A stretch of DNA of 64,000 bases from JAIXWP01 sp965247015 (lineage in GTDB: Bacteria > Bacteroidota > Bacteroidia > Flavobacteriales_D > Sanyastnellaceae), in contig CBDFGG010000005.1 of assembly GCA_965247015.1 (NCBI GenBank), positions 35,474 through 99,473 on the forward strand, written 5' to 3'. The notes under the pieces were generated by a model that was not told the DNA's origin, searched no databases, and was given only the letters and a program-made list of their open reading frames with translations. This document shows positions 8,373-16,756 of this stretch, piece by piece. The translations under genes and the position numbers were made by a program. The first letter of the stretch is position 1. The number at the start of each line of letters is the position of its first letter.

Positions 8373-9788
8373 TTATAACATGGTTGATGGACACACGTAA
8401 TCAGTGATCTCGAATAGATTTGACTCTTTCAGCGCTTTAAAGCCACCTTTAACATCTACTAAATTGTCAAATCCTCTCGCACGAAGAATGCTTGTAAAAA
8501 TCATTGAGCGGTAACCACCAGCGCAATGAACGTAATACTTCTTATTCTTGTCAATAGAAGCCATCACATCATTGATATCATCCAAAGGAAGATTCTCTGA
8601 TATGGTCAAACGCTCCGCAAAGTTTTCACTTGCTTTTCTTGCGTCAATTACATTTACTTTTTCTGTCTTCATGGTCTCAGCAAGTTCTTCTACTGATACA
8701 CTCTGAATCATATCTACTTCCAAACCTGCTTTTTTCCAAGCATCAAAGCCATCTTTCAAATAACCAATTACATGGTCATATCCAACTCGGCTCAATCTTG
8801 TTACCACTTCTTCTTCCATTCCTGGCTCAGTGATCAACAATAATTCTTGCTTGATGTCTGGAATCAATGCACCCACCCATGGAGCGAATTGCCCGTCAAG
8901 TCCGATGTTGATGGCGTTTGGAACAAATCCTTTTGCAAACTCTTGAGCATTTCTCACGTCCAACATGATAGCTCCTGTTTCAGTAGCAGCTGTTTCAAAT
9001 GCTTCTGGAGAAAGTGCATGAAGTCCTCTTGAAAGAACGGTGTCAATGCTCTCGTACCCTTTCTTGTTCAATGCAACATTGAGTGGGAAATAGGCTGGAG
9101 GTGGCATCAAACCATGCGTTACTTCTTTCACGAATTCCTCTTTGGTCATATCTGCACGAAGTGCATAATTCGTTTTCTTTTGATTGCCTAAAAGATCTGT
9201 TGTCTCTTTGCTCATGTTCTTACCACAAGCGCTACCGGCGCCGTGCGCAGGATATACAGTGATATCATCTGCAAGAGGCATGATTTTATTTCTCAAAGAA
9301 TCAAATAGCGTTTCTGCCAACTGCTCCTGCGTCAAGTGCGCTGCTTTTTGAGCCAAGTCAGGACGGCCTACATCACCAATGAATAAAGTATCTCCAGAGA
9401 AAAGAGCAACGTCTTTACCATTTTCATCTGTCAACAAATAACAAGTGCTTTCCATGGTGTGACCAGGAGTGTGAAGTACTTTCAGTGTGATATCACCCAC
9501 TTTAAAGATTTCACCATCTTTTGCAATGTGCGATTCAAAATCAGGATTAGCATTCGGACCGTAAACAATCGGTGCACCCGTTTTCTTAGAAAGATCTAAG
9601 TGACCACTTACGAAGTCTGCGTGGAAGTGTGTTTCGAATACATACTTAATTTTTACATTTTGCTTCTCAGCTTTCTCAATGTATGGCTGTACTTCACGTA
9701 GCGGATCAATAACTACTGCCTCGCCGTTGCTTTCGATGAAATAAGCACCTTGTGCTAAACATCCAGTGTAAATCTGTTCGATTTTCAT
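8373..9788 (-). CDS. CstB-like persulfide dioxygenase fused to two rhodanese domains
   Basis: 471 residues from the ATG at 9788 (an upstream in-frame ATG would add nine residues without similarity). Residues 1-240 are a metallo-beta-lactamase fold of the ETHE1 type: His54, His56, Asp58 and His63 in ETHFHADFVSGH, then HTPGHT and the Asp in FSGDTLFIGD. Residues about 260-360 form a rhodanese domain whose active loop (LLLITEPGMEEE) has no cysteine, so it is inactive. Residues about 370-470 form a second rhodanese with Cys422 in HCAGGYRS. The same order is known in Staphylococcus CstB, which oxidises persulfides and produces thiosulfate. It probably detoxifies sulfide-derived persulfides in the cytoplasm. 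Confidence 0.92.
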   Translation of the reverse strand: MKIEQIYTGCLAQGAYFIESNGEAVVIDPLREVQPYIEKAEKQNVKIKYVFETHFHADFVSGHLDLSKKTGAPIVYGPNANPDFESHIAKDGEIFKVGDITLKVLHTPGHTMESTCYLLTDENGKDVALFSGDTLFIGDVGRPDLAQKAAHLTQEQLAETLFDSLRNKIMPLADDITVYPAHGAGSACGKNMSKETTDLLGNQKKTNYALRADMTKEEFVKEVTHGLMPPPAYFPLNVALNKKGYESIDTVLSRGLHALSPEAFETAATETGAIMLDVRNAQEFAKGFVPNAINIGLDGQFAPWVGALIPDIKQELLLITEPGMEEEVVTRLSRVGYDHVIGYLKDGFDAWKKAGLEVDMIQSVSVEELAETMKTEKVNVIDARKASENFAERLTISENLPLDDINDVMASIDKNKKYYVHCAGGYRSMIFTSILRARGFDNLVDVKGGFKALKESNLFEITDYVCPSTML

Positions 9789-9812
9789 TTTATATAATTT
9801 TTTTATTTGATG

Positions 9813-9857
9813 CAAATTTTGAACTTATTGTGCTGTCCTTAAAGGACATTGGTCACA
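9813..9857 (-). promoter_or_regulatory. Promoter and Crp-type site upstream of the cstB-like gene
   Basis: On the minus strand the 16-mer TGTGACCAATGTCCTT (9842-9857) contains a perfect E. coli CRP-type half-site TGTGA and a degenerate second half. Its centre is 29.5 bp upstream of AAAATTTG (9813-9820), a one-mismatch -7 box. This is the spacing of a class II activator site and is identical to the tauE promoter. A separate 15-bp perfect palindrome, TGTCCTT-A-AAGGACA, overlaps it at 9834-9848. The regulator is most likely the adjacent Crp-family protein. Confidence 0.5.
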
Positions 9858-9870
9858 CAACGAATTTTTT

Positions 9871-10665
9871 TTAAAAGAATAATTCTTTTGTGATGATATA
9901 GATTCCCATCACCAACACGAACCAACCAAAACCTTTTTTTAATTGGTCTGCGGCAATTTTTTTGCTCAACATATTTCCTGCGAAAATGCCGACCACGGCG
10001 AGCGCACTTACTGAAAGTAATAAGGTCCAATTCATTTCCTGATGCCCCAAGTCACCTGTAAATCCAAACAATGATTTCACCGCTATAATGAGAAGTGAAG
10101 TTCCAATCGCTTGCTTCATTGGTAGCTTACTCAATACTACTAATGCAGGAATAATGAGGAATCCGCCCCCCGCTCCAACAAGTCCTGTCAACACACCAAC
10201 TACTGCTCCTTCTAGAAGAATCATAGGATAGTTGAACTTTTGTTCGGTGGCTTCTTCTTCTGTTGCTTTTTTCTTTGATTTGATCATCGACAGGGATGCA
10301 AAAACCATCAATACAGCAAACAATACCATCATCAATATGGACTTCGTTACTACGAATGAACCTATTGTCATTACTTCACTAGGAATGGCAGGTACAATGA
10401 ATGCGCGTGTTGCATATACCGCCACAATAGACGGTATACCAAAAATGATAGCGGTTTTTAAATTCACTTCACCTTGCTTGTACTTAGGTACTACGCCTAC
10501 AAGGCTGGTGGTGCCAACGATGAATAGAGAATAAGCTGTGGCTTCCACGGGATCTACTCCGAAAAGATACACTAATACAGGAACTGTAAGAATGGAACCT
10601 CCGCCGCCAATAAGGCCCAGAGAAACTCCAATCACGAGAGATGCTAAATAGCCGATGATTTCCAT
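9871..10665 (-). CDS. TauE/SafE-family sulfite/sulfonate exporter
   Basis: 264 residues, mostly hydrophobic, with seven to eight transmembrane helices and two internally similar halves. Each half carries the glycine-rich signature of the family (VSLGLIGGGGSILTVPVLVYLFG near 16-38 and GVLTGLVGAGGGFLIIPALVV near 152-172). TauE-type proteins export sulfite or organosulfonates. Beside a persulfide dioxygenase, which makes sulfite, export of that product is the natural role; the same pairing of TauE and CstB is known in the Staphylococcus cst operon. It has its own promoter with a Crp-type site. Confidence 0.92.
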   Translation of the reverse strand: MEIIGYLASLVIGVSLGLIGGGGSILTVPVLVYLFGVDPVEATAYSLFIVGTTSLVGVVPKYKQGEVNLKTAIIFGIPSIVAVYATRAFIVPAIPSEVMTIGSFVVTKSILMMVLFAVLMVFASLSMIKSKKKATEEEATEQKFNYPMILLEGAVVGVLTGLVGAGGGFLIIPALVVLSKLPMKQAIGTSLLIIAVKSLFGFTGDLGHQEMNWTLLLSVSALAVVGIFAGNMLSKKIAADQLKKGFGWFVLVMGIYIITKELFF

Positions 10666-10699
10666 AAAATTTCTTTTAAATTATTTTTTAATGTTGGCG

Positions 10700-10744
10700 C
10701 AAAAGTGTTCTCTTTCATTCAGCTATTCAGTGATAGCTGTCACT
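10700..10744 (-). promoter_or_regulatory. tauE promoter with Crp-type palindrome
   Basis: The palindrome AGTGATAGCTGTCACT (10729-10744) has the TGA-N6-TCA core of Crp/Fnr sites with AGTGA arms. Its centre is 29.5 bp upstream of CACTTTTG (10700-10707 on the minus strand), a -7 box with one mismatch to TAnnTTTG, giving a class II (-41.5-like) arrangement. The Crp-family gene ends 6 bp upstream of the site. Confidence 0.6.
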
Positions 10745-10750
10745 CAATCA

Positions 10751-11383
10751 TTAATTGACAATCCACTCTACGGAATTTCTATGAATCTTCAGCCAGCCGT
10801 CTTTCTCCATTTTTTTCATCAATCTGCTAATTACTTCTCTCGATGAATTGAGGTCGTTCGCAATTTCTTGGTGTGTCATTTTTATGGTTGTACCGAATTG
10901 TTTTACTTGTTTTTTCAAATAAAATTCAAGACGCTCATCCATATTTTTGAAAGCAATTTCATTGATGGTTTTGAGCAACTCGTTATAACGATTGCGGTAT
11001 GTGCGAATCACAAAGGAGTACCATGTTCTGTATTTAAACATCCACTCATCCATTTTTTCTAAAGGAATGCTCAAGACTACCACATCACTCACCGCCTGTG
11101 CCGCGACTTGATTAATTTCCGCTTGTTGGGAACAAACAAGACTAATTGCACATGCATTTCCAGGATCGAGATAGTAGATGAAGAATTCATCCCCCTCGTC
11201 GTCGCGCTGATAAAGTTTTACGGTGCCTTCAAGAATCAGCATAGAGGATCGCACGGGCTGGCCAAAATTCAATATAGGACGACCAGCCTCAAACTCACGA
11301 ATAGTACTGTGTTCGGCGATTTCATGATAAAGCTCATTTTCTAAATCGGGATAGAGTCTTTTAATTTGATCTAAGAATATCAT
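10751..11383 (-). CDS. Crp/Fnr-family transcriptional regulator of the sulfur cassette
   Basis: 210 residues. An N-terminal cyclic-nucleotide-binding-type jelly roll (about 15-130; FEAGRPILNFGQPVRSSMLILEGTVKLY) is joined to an HTH_Crp domain (about 150-210). The recognition helix NSSREVISRLM carries Arg182, Glu183 and Arg187, the equivalents of E. coli CRP Arg180, Glu181 and Arg185, predicting GTGA-type half-sites. No Fnr-type N-terminal cysteine cluster is present. A Cys78-x5-Cys84 pair sits in the effector domain (NACAISLVCSQQ) and could sense persulfide, though similar pairs occur in many Bacteroidota relatives. It heads the sulfur cassette; predicted sites lie before tauE and the cstB-like gene. 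Confidence 0.9.
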   Translation of the reverse strand: MIFLDQIKRLYPDLENELYHEIAEHSTIREFEAGRPILNFGQPVRSSMLILEGTVKLYQRDDEGDEFFIYYLDPGNACAISLVCSQQAEINQVAAQAVSDVVVLSIPLEKMDEWMFKYRTWYSFVIRTYRNRYNELLKTINEIAFKNMDERLEFYLKKQVKQFGTTIKMTHQEIANDLNSSREVISRLMKKMEKDGWLKIHRNSVEWIVN

Positions 11384-11450
11384 ATTGGAAAGGATTTACC
11401 CGCAAGTAAATCAACCTCCAAAACAATCTTGGTGACTTAGAGCACACAAG

Positions 11451-12500
11451 CTAGACTCCTAGTGAAGAGAAGGTCGTGAGCTCACCTGCCATTGGAGTAG
11501 TGAGCTTTTCTTTTAATGTGTCTCCACTATAATTTTGACCCAGTAAGAACATCAATTTCGTGAGGGCTGCCTCTGTGGTCATGTCCGCCCCCCCAATGAC
11601 TCCAATGCGCTGTAATGCTGCGGATGTATCATACAATCCTTGTTCTACAAAACCTTTGCTGCATTGTGTAATGTTTAGAATAACCAAGCCGCGCTCGATG
11701 GCGCTGCGCAAAGCCTCTACCAACCAACCTTCCTTCGGAGCATTGCCGCTGCCGTAGGTCTCAAACACGATGGCCTTCAATTGTGGCGATGTCAAAATGG
11801 ATTGAACAAACGCTGGACTCATCCCAGGGAAAAGTTTTAATATTCCTACACGATTATCAAACTCTTTCAACACTTTCAATTCTTTCGACTCGTTGCGAAG
11901 CAAACGCTGATGACTATAAATGATATGAATTCCAATCTCTGCAAGCTCATCATAATTAGGACTGTCAAACGCATCGAAATTTTCTGTGCTGTATTTATGC
12001 GTGCGATTTCCACGAAGCAATTTTGATTCAAATAGGATGGCCACTTCTTGAATGACGGGCTCTCCATTGCGGCGCGCTCCGGCTATCTCAATGGCCGTAA
12101 TCAAGTTTTCCTTACCATCGGTTCTTAATCTACCAATGGGCAATTGACTCCCTGTAAAGATGACAGGCTTGGTGAGATTTTGTAACATAAAACTCAAAGC
12201 ACTCGCGCTGTAAGCCATGGTATCCGTGCCGTGTAGCACTACAAATCCCGAATATTGATCGTAATTTTTTTCAATAATCTCTGCAATGGATACCCACGTT
12301 TGGATATTCACATCGGAGCTATCAATGGGCTTTTCAAAAGCAACCACATCCATCGATTTCGAAAATCGCATCAACTCTGGAATATACTTTTCGAGTTCGC
12401 TAAAGTTCAGCGGAATCAAACTTCCAGTGGCTGCATCTTCTAACATACCGATGGTGCCACCGGTATAAATCAATAATGTTTTACTTGAAGTAGTCACCAT
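11451..12500 (-). CDS. ansA: Type I (cytoplasmic) L-asparaginase
   Basis: 349 residues, the usual length for AnsA-type enzymes. The first catalytic threonine is in IYTGGTIGML (about 10-19) and the second motif is VLHGTDTMAYSASALSFML (about 94-112), with a C-terminal AspGlu-amidotransferase domain (TQCSKGFVEQGLYDTSAAL). It hydrolyses asparagine to aspartate and ammonia in the cytoplasm; there is no signal peptide. Its ATG directly follows the TAA of tatD, so the two form an operon. Confidence 0.95.
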   Translation of the reverse strand: MVTTSSKTLLIYTGGTIGMLEDAATGSLIPLNFSELEKYIPELMRFSKSMDVVAFEKPIDSSDVNIQTWVSIAEIIEKNYDQYSGFVVLHGTDTMAYSASALSFMLQNLTKPVIFTGSQLPIGRLRTDGKENLITAIEIAGARRNGEPVIQEVAILFESKLLRGNRTHKYSTENFDAFDSPNYDELAEIGIHIIYSHQRLLRNESKELKVLKEFDNRVGILKLFPGMSPAFVQSILTSPQLKAIVFETYGSGNAPKEGWLVEALRSAIERGLVILNITQCSKGFVEQGLYDTSAALQRIGVIGGADMTTEAALTKLMFLLGQNYSGDTLKEKLTTPMAGELTTFSSLGV

Positions 12501-13274
12501 TTATCTAGGAGTGAAAAGTTTTAATGCATTAGCGGTCGTAACCTCAGCGACCTGTTCCATTTCGATGCCTTTTGCCTCAGCAATCTTTGCCCCAATAATA
12601 GGGATATAACTGCTTTCGTTGCGCTTACCTCTGTAAGGATTCGGTGGAAGAAAGGGTGCATCGGTTTCAAGCACGAGATACTCCAATGGAATATCCGCCA
12701 CTACTTTATCGAGTTGTGCTTTGCTGTAGGTAATTACTCCTCCAATTCCCATCATGAAACCACCATAGCTCATGATTTTTTGTGCTTGTTCAATGGTACC
12801 AGTAAAGCAATGAAATACGCCCTTCAAATCGCTCGGGTTGAACTCATCAAGAATATCAAATATTTCTTGAAAAGCTTCTCTGGCGTGGATAGCAAAAGGC
12901 AGGCGAGTGTCAATCGACCATTGAATTTGCTGACGAAAAGCATCTTGTTGAATGCTTAAAGTGCTTTTGTCCCAATATAAATCAATGCCAATTTCACCGA
13001 TCGCTGCATACGATTTTGATTGAAGTTCGGCATGAAGCGCATCCAATACTTCTTGGTAATTTTCCTTGACATCGCAAGGATGCAGCCCCATCATTGGAAT
13101 GAACATCTCTGGATCATGCGCACACAAATCATGAATTTGAGGCACACTTTCTAAATCAATATTCGGAAGATATATTTTTTCAATGCCTTCTTTTTTTGCG
13201 CGCGCAATCCATTCTGCACGGTCTTCCACAAATGCGGGCAAATAAACGTGGGCATGGGTATCAATCCATTTCAT
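12501..13274 (-). CDS. TatD-family metal-dependent hydrolase (DNase)
   Basis: 257 residues from the ATG at 13274, which starts MKWIDTHAHVYLPAF with metal-binding His7 and His9. Further metal ligands are seen in GEIGID (Glu), FAIHAREAF, GVFHCFTGT and LETDAPFLPP (Asp). An upstream in-frame start at 13322 would lie beyond the promoter and is rejected. TatD enzymes are Mg-dependent 3'-5' exonucleases. A perfect -7 box TATATTTG ends only four bases before the ATG, suggesting a leaderless mRNA. The gene is divergent from the glycosyltransferase gene. Confidence 0.93.
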   Translation of the reverse strand: MKWIDTHAHVYLPAFVEDRAEWIARAKKEGIEKIYLPNIDLESVPQIHDLCAHDPEMFIPMMGLHPCDVKENYQEVLDALHAELQSKSYAAIGEIGIDLYWDKSTLSIQQDAFRQQIQWSIDTRLPFAIHAREAFQEIFDILDEFNPSDLKGVFHCFTGTIEQAQKIMSYGGFMMGIGGVITYSKAQLDKVVADIPLEYLVLETDAPFLPPNPYRGKRNESSYIPIIGAKIAEAKGIEMEQVAEVTTANALKLFTPR

Positions 13275-13278
13275 GGCG

Positions 13279-13309
13279 CAAATATACATCGCTTCGATAT
13301 GTATATTTG
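13279..13309. promoter_or_regulatory. Divergent leaderless promoters for tatD and the GT9 gene
   Basis: Two perfect -7 boxes of identical sequence TATATTTG face away from each other: minus strand at 13279-13286, plus strand at 13302-13309. Each is followed by exactly four bases and then the ATG of its gene (13274 and 13314). With a start point three to five bases after the box, both transcripts would begin at or next to the start codon. Confidence 0.7.
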
Positions 13310-13313
13310 CCGC

Positions 13314-14294
13314 ATGTCGCAACCAACACGCATTCTAATTATCCGCTTCAGCTCCATGGGAGACATCGTGCTCACCACACCTGTCATCCGAAGATTGAAG
13401 CAGCAATTAGAAGGCGAAGTGGAAATACATTATCTCACGAAAAAGGCCTTCGTGCCGCTATTAGAGCACAATCCGTATATCCATCGCATTCATGCCATGG
13501 AGAAAACGGTGCAAGAGAATATTCCCGATTTGCTTGAGATTCCCTTCGACTATATTGTCGATTTGCACCAAAACATTCGCAGTAGAGTAGTAAAGCGCAA
13601 GCTCGAAAAACTCTCTTTCACTTTCAAGAAATTGAATTTTGAAAAATGGCTATTGGTCAATTTCGGAATCAATCGGATGCCGAATGTGCATGTAGTAGAT
13701 CGCTACCTCGATACCATCACAGCCTTTGGTACCGAAGACGATGGTAAAGGGTTGGATTATTTTTTACCAGGAAATATATCGCTTCCATCGGATCTCCCAT
13801 CGCGGTTCATCGCTTTCGCTATTGGCGGGGCCCATATCGGAAAACGCATGGATGCTGGGAAATTGATCGATATTATCAAACAGCTTTCACTGCCTGTTGT
13901 ATTACTCGGCGGAAAGGAAGATGTGGCAATCGCTGAAGAAATTAAAGCGGCTCTTCCAAACGTGGTGCAATGGGCGGGCACGCTCAGCATTCATCAAAGT
14001 GCCTTAGTAACAAAGCACGCACATGTAGTAGTATCAGGCGATACAGGACTCATGCACATTGCCTCTGCTTTTGAGAGAAATATTGTTTCGCTATGGGGCT
14101 GTACTAGTCCTCAATTGGGGATGTATCCTTATCGCGCTGGCGCAGATTCGGTCATTGTCGAACCCCACGGACGCAAGAAAAGACCATGCTCAAAGTTGGG
14201 CAATAAATGCAAATACGGAAAAAACAATCGCTGTATTCAAGCGATTGATAATAGTGAAGTAGTTGGGCTTATTGAAAAGCTTTCGGCTCGATAA
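13314..14294 (+). CDS. Glycosyltransferase family 9 (ADP-heptose:LPS heptosyltransferase-like)
   Basis: 326 residues from the ATG at 13314. The start RILIIRFSSMGDIVLTTPVIRRL is the classic GT9 N-terminus, and the C-terminal half has the donor-binding pattern (FAIGGAHIGKRM, VLLGGKEDV, VVSGDTGLMHIASAF). It should add a heptose or related sugar to the LPS core at the inner face of the cytoplasmic membrane. The last 26 bases overlap the convergent thioesterase gene. The acceptor is unknown; WaaC/WaaF roles cannot be separated by eye. Confidence 0.92.
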   Translation: MSQPTRILIIRFSSMGDIVLTTPVIRRLKQQLEGEVEIHYLTKKAFVPLLEHNPYIHRIHAMEKTVQENIPDLLEIPFDYIVDLHQNIRSRVVKRKLEKLSFTFKKLNFEKWLLVNFGINRMPNVHVVDRYLDTITAFGTEDDGKGLDYFLPGNISLPSDLPSRFIAFAIGGAHIGKRMDAGKLIDIIKQLSLPVVLLGGKEDVAIAEEIKAALPNVVQWAGTLSIHQSALVTKHAHVVVSGDTGLMHIASAFERNIVSLWGCTSPQLGMYPYRAGADSVIVEPHGRKKRPCSKLGNKCKYGKNNRCIQAIDNSEVVGLIEKLSAR

Positions 14295-14799
14295 ACAATG
14301 CCTTCAATTCTGTAGCTTCTTCAGGCTTCATTTTTCCAGCAAGAATCAAACGCAACTGTCTTCTTCTCAATGCACCATCATAACGTCTTTGTTCTTCTTC
14401 TGTCTCAGGGACTAATTCCGGAACATCAATAGGATTGCCCAATTGATCTACGGCTACAAAGGTGTAGATCGCTTCATTGCACTTGGTCTTCTTACCAGAG
14501 TAGTTATCCTCTACAAACACTTCCATGTACACTTCCATCGATGAACTGAAAGCACGAGATACTTTCGCTTCAATCGTAACGATTTCACCCAGTTTAATTG
14601 GATGCTGAAAAGAAACGTTGTTCACCGCGGCTGTTACTACAATTCTCTTGCTGTGTCTGTGTGCACTGATAGCAGAGATAACGTCCATCCAATTGAGAAG
14701 CTGACCTCCCATTAGATTGCCTAGAGTATTAGTGTTTTCAGGTAGTACAAGATAAGTACCTGTAGTAAAAGTTTCCTTAGGTGAAACGGTTTTTTTCAT
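14269..14799 (-). CDS. Acyl-CoA thioesterase (hotdog fold)
   Basis: 176 residues from the ATG at 14799. The hotdog signature is clear: NTLGNLMGGQLLNWMDVISAI (Asn/Asp catalytic region) followed by VVTAAVNNVSFQHPIKLGEIVTI. It belongs to the YciA/BACH-type acyl-CoA hydrolases of the cytoplasm, releasing free fatty acid and CoA. A TATCTTCG -7-like box four bases before the ATG suggests a leaderless transcript. Its 3' end overlaps the convergent GT9 gene by 26 bp. Confidence 0.92.
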   Translation of the reverse strand: MKKTVSPKETFTTGTYLVLPENTNTLGNLMGGQLLNWMDVISAISAHRHSKRIVVTAAVNNVSFQHPIKLGEIVTIEAKVSRAFSSSMEVYMEVFVEDNYSGKKTKCNEAIYTFVAVDQLGNPIDVPELVPETEEEQRRYDGALRRRQLRLILAGKMKPEEATELKALFIEPKAFQ

Positions 14800-14867
14800 G
14801 GCGCGAAGATATAAAAAGCAATGCCTCCACAGATTTGGAAATTCAGGGAATTCGTGCATATTTGTTT

Positions 14868-15812
14868 ATGCTTAAATCACTTCTATCGCTGTTGACGGTC
14901 TGCTTTCTGCAAGGCTTCGCATTTTCTCAAATGGAACTATATCACCAAACCTTCGGTGATTCAAGCCATCCAGCGTTGATCTATTTACACGGCGGACCAG
15001 GATACAATTGTTCGACCTTCGAAGCAAGCACTGCCCAAGCACTCGCTGATCGCGGATTTTTTGTGATTGTTTATGATAGAAGAGGCGAGGGGAGATCTTC
15101 AGCAGTAACAGCAAAATATTCTTTCGAAGAAAGCATCGACGATATCAATGGATTGATGAAGCAATTCAAGATCACGAAAGTTTCGTTACTAGGACACAGC
15201 TTCGGTGGAATGCTAGCAATTAAGTATGCGGAGAAATATCCACAAAATGTGGAAGAGATTTTCCTCATCGGAGCGCCGATTTCTTTGCAAAAAACGTTCA
15301 AGAATATTATTTCAAAATCTAAAGAGATCTATGTTTCCAAGGGCGATTCAACAAGCTTGATGTATATCAATATGCTCGAAAAAATGGATACGACTGCGTT
15401 GATGTATGGCTCTTATTCATTTATGCATGCAATGCAAAATGGATTTTATTCTCCGAAAAAACCAACCGACGAAGCGATTCAAATCATGCAGAAAATGAGC
15501 TCACATCCAGCTGCTCCATATTTTTCTAAAATGACCACCGAAGGCCCAACAGGTTTTTACCAAACTGAAAAATATACTACGCTTGATCTCATGCCAGAGG
15601 TTCGGAAACTGGTGAAAAATGGAGTGAAAATTACGGGTATGTACGGCGAAGAAGATGGACTGTACTCTATCGATCAAGTATTTGAACTACAGGATGTTAT
15701 TGGTAAAGACAATATTTTCTATTTTTCACGTTGTTCGCACAGTGTTTTTATAGACCAACAATCTTCATTTCTTGAAGTAATCACTACCAACCTTAACCAT
15801 CTGAAAAAATGA
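14868..15812 (+). CDS. Secreted alpha/beta hydrolase (proline-iminopeptidase-like)
   Basis: 314 residues from the ATG at 14868, which gives a signal peptide (MLKSLLSLLTVCFLQGFAFSQ). The fold motifs are the oxyanion HGGPG at 41-45, nucleophile Ser111 in GHSFGG, an acid in YGEEDGLYS and the histidine in RCSHSVF. HGGPG is typical of prolyl iminopeptidases (S33) and related hydrolases. A periplasmic peptidase or esterase role is likely; the substrate is unknown. Its TGA overlaps the next ATG (ATGA), so it is coupled to the lipoprotein gene. Confidence 0.88.
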   Translation: MLKSLLSLLTVCFLQGFAFSQMELYHQTFGDSSHPALIYLHGGPGYNCSTFEASTAQALADRGFFVIVYDRRGEGRSSAVTAKYSFEESIDDINGLMKQFKITKVSLLGHSFGGMLAIKYAEKYPQNVEEIFLIGAPISLQKTFKNIISKSKEIYVSKGDSTSLMYINMLEKMDTTALMYGSYSFMHAMQNGFYSPKKPTDEAIQIMQKMSSHPAAPYFSKMTTEGPTGFYQTEKYTTLDLMPEVRKLVKNGVKITGMYGEEDGLYSIDQVFELQDVIGKDNIFYFSRCSHSVFIDQQSSFLEVITTNLNHLKK

Positions 15813-16756
15813 GAATGTTCTTATTCTTTGCAGCCGTGAGCGCTGTTATCGCTTGCACTAATTTGTTTGGAAGCAAAACGCAACCTACCGCAGAAGTCAT
15901 GATTGAAGCGAGACAAATCATGAAACTCGAAGCGCCAAAACCAATTGCAGTCACCCCACAACTACATATTACATCTAAGGAAGATCTAATTGGCTATTGG
16001 GTGGGCACAGGTCTTTCAATGGATACTACTGCCACCGCTGAAAAAAGAAATGATTACACATATGAAAAAATTAATTTCTCGATTGATTCAATTCAAGGAG
16101 ATCTTGTATTCGGTCATACGGTTTGGTTGGGAAAAAGCAAAGCATTCAAAGGCAATCTTCAAAATGAAGGTGGCTTTTACATGATGCGTGTCAATCAAGA
16201 AGGCGATGATAAATGGGTGGGAACATTCATTGCGAATATCGCTCAAAGCGATAGTGTGATGAACATTGTTTGGGAACCACAAAACACAAAGATTGATCAA
16301 AGCATTGATCTCAGTTTAACCAAAAGCCTTTTTACCTATAGTCCTGAATACTCTATTGAAGATCAAGGACAATTTATCGACTATCAAAAATCAAAGGAAG
16401 TTCGGGAGGTTTTCACCGACGAGGATGGCGAAACCTATGAGTGGGTGGATGATTCTTTTTTTACCACTACCGATGAAGTTTACAAATACAATCCTTCAAA
16501 GCAATTACTCACCACAGAGCAGGTCGAAAATTTAACGAAAGCAGATATTTTCGTGCTTCGTAATAGTATTTATGCCCGACATGGATTTGCATTCCATCAT
16601 CCTTCATTGCGGGAATATTTTGGATATATGGACTGGTATGTTCCCGTACGCACCAGCATCGAGCACGAATTGTCAGATACTGAAATCAAAAACATAGAAC
16701 TATTACTGCGCTACGAAGAACACGCGAAAGAATTCTACGATGTTTTCGGACGTTAA
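15809..16756 (+). CDS. Lipoprotein with C-terminal YARHG domain
   Basis: 315 residues. The N-terminus MRMFLFFAAVSAVIAC is a lipoprotein signal with Cys16 as the lipidation site. The C-terminal 70 residues contain LRNSIYARHGFAFHHPSLREYF, the YARHG domain of unknown function found in extracellular lipoproteins. The middle part (70-200) is beta-rich and unassigned. It overlaps its upstream neighbour by 4 bp and the downstream membrane-protein gene by 17 bp, implying a three-gene operon. Confidence 0.85.
   Translation: MRMFLFFAAVSAVIACTNLFGSKTQPTAEVMIEARQIMKLEAPKPIAVTPQLHITSKEDLIGYWVGTGLSMDTTATAEKRNDYTYEKINFSIDSIQGDLVFGHTVWLGKSKAFKGNLQNEGGFYMMRVNQEGDDKWVGTFIANIAQSDSVMNIVWEPQNTKIDQSIDLSLTKSLFTYSPEYSIEDQGQFIDYQKSKEVREVFTDEDGETYEWVDDSFFTTTDEVYKYNPSKQLLTTEQVENLTKADIFVLRNSIYARHGFAFHHPSLREYFGYMDWYVPVRTSIEHELSDTEIKNIELLLRYEEHAKEFYDVFGR

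Noticed and set aside
13275..13322. Longer tatD and GT9 reading frames that overlap each other
   Set aside because: Both extensions would cross the divergent TATATTTG promoters; the shorter starts fit the families and the promoters.
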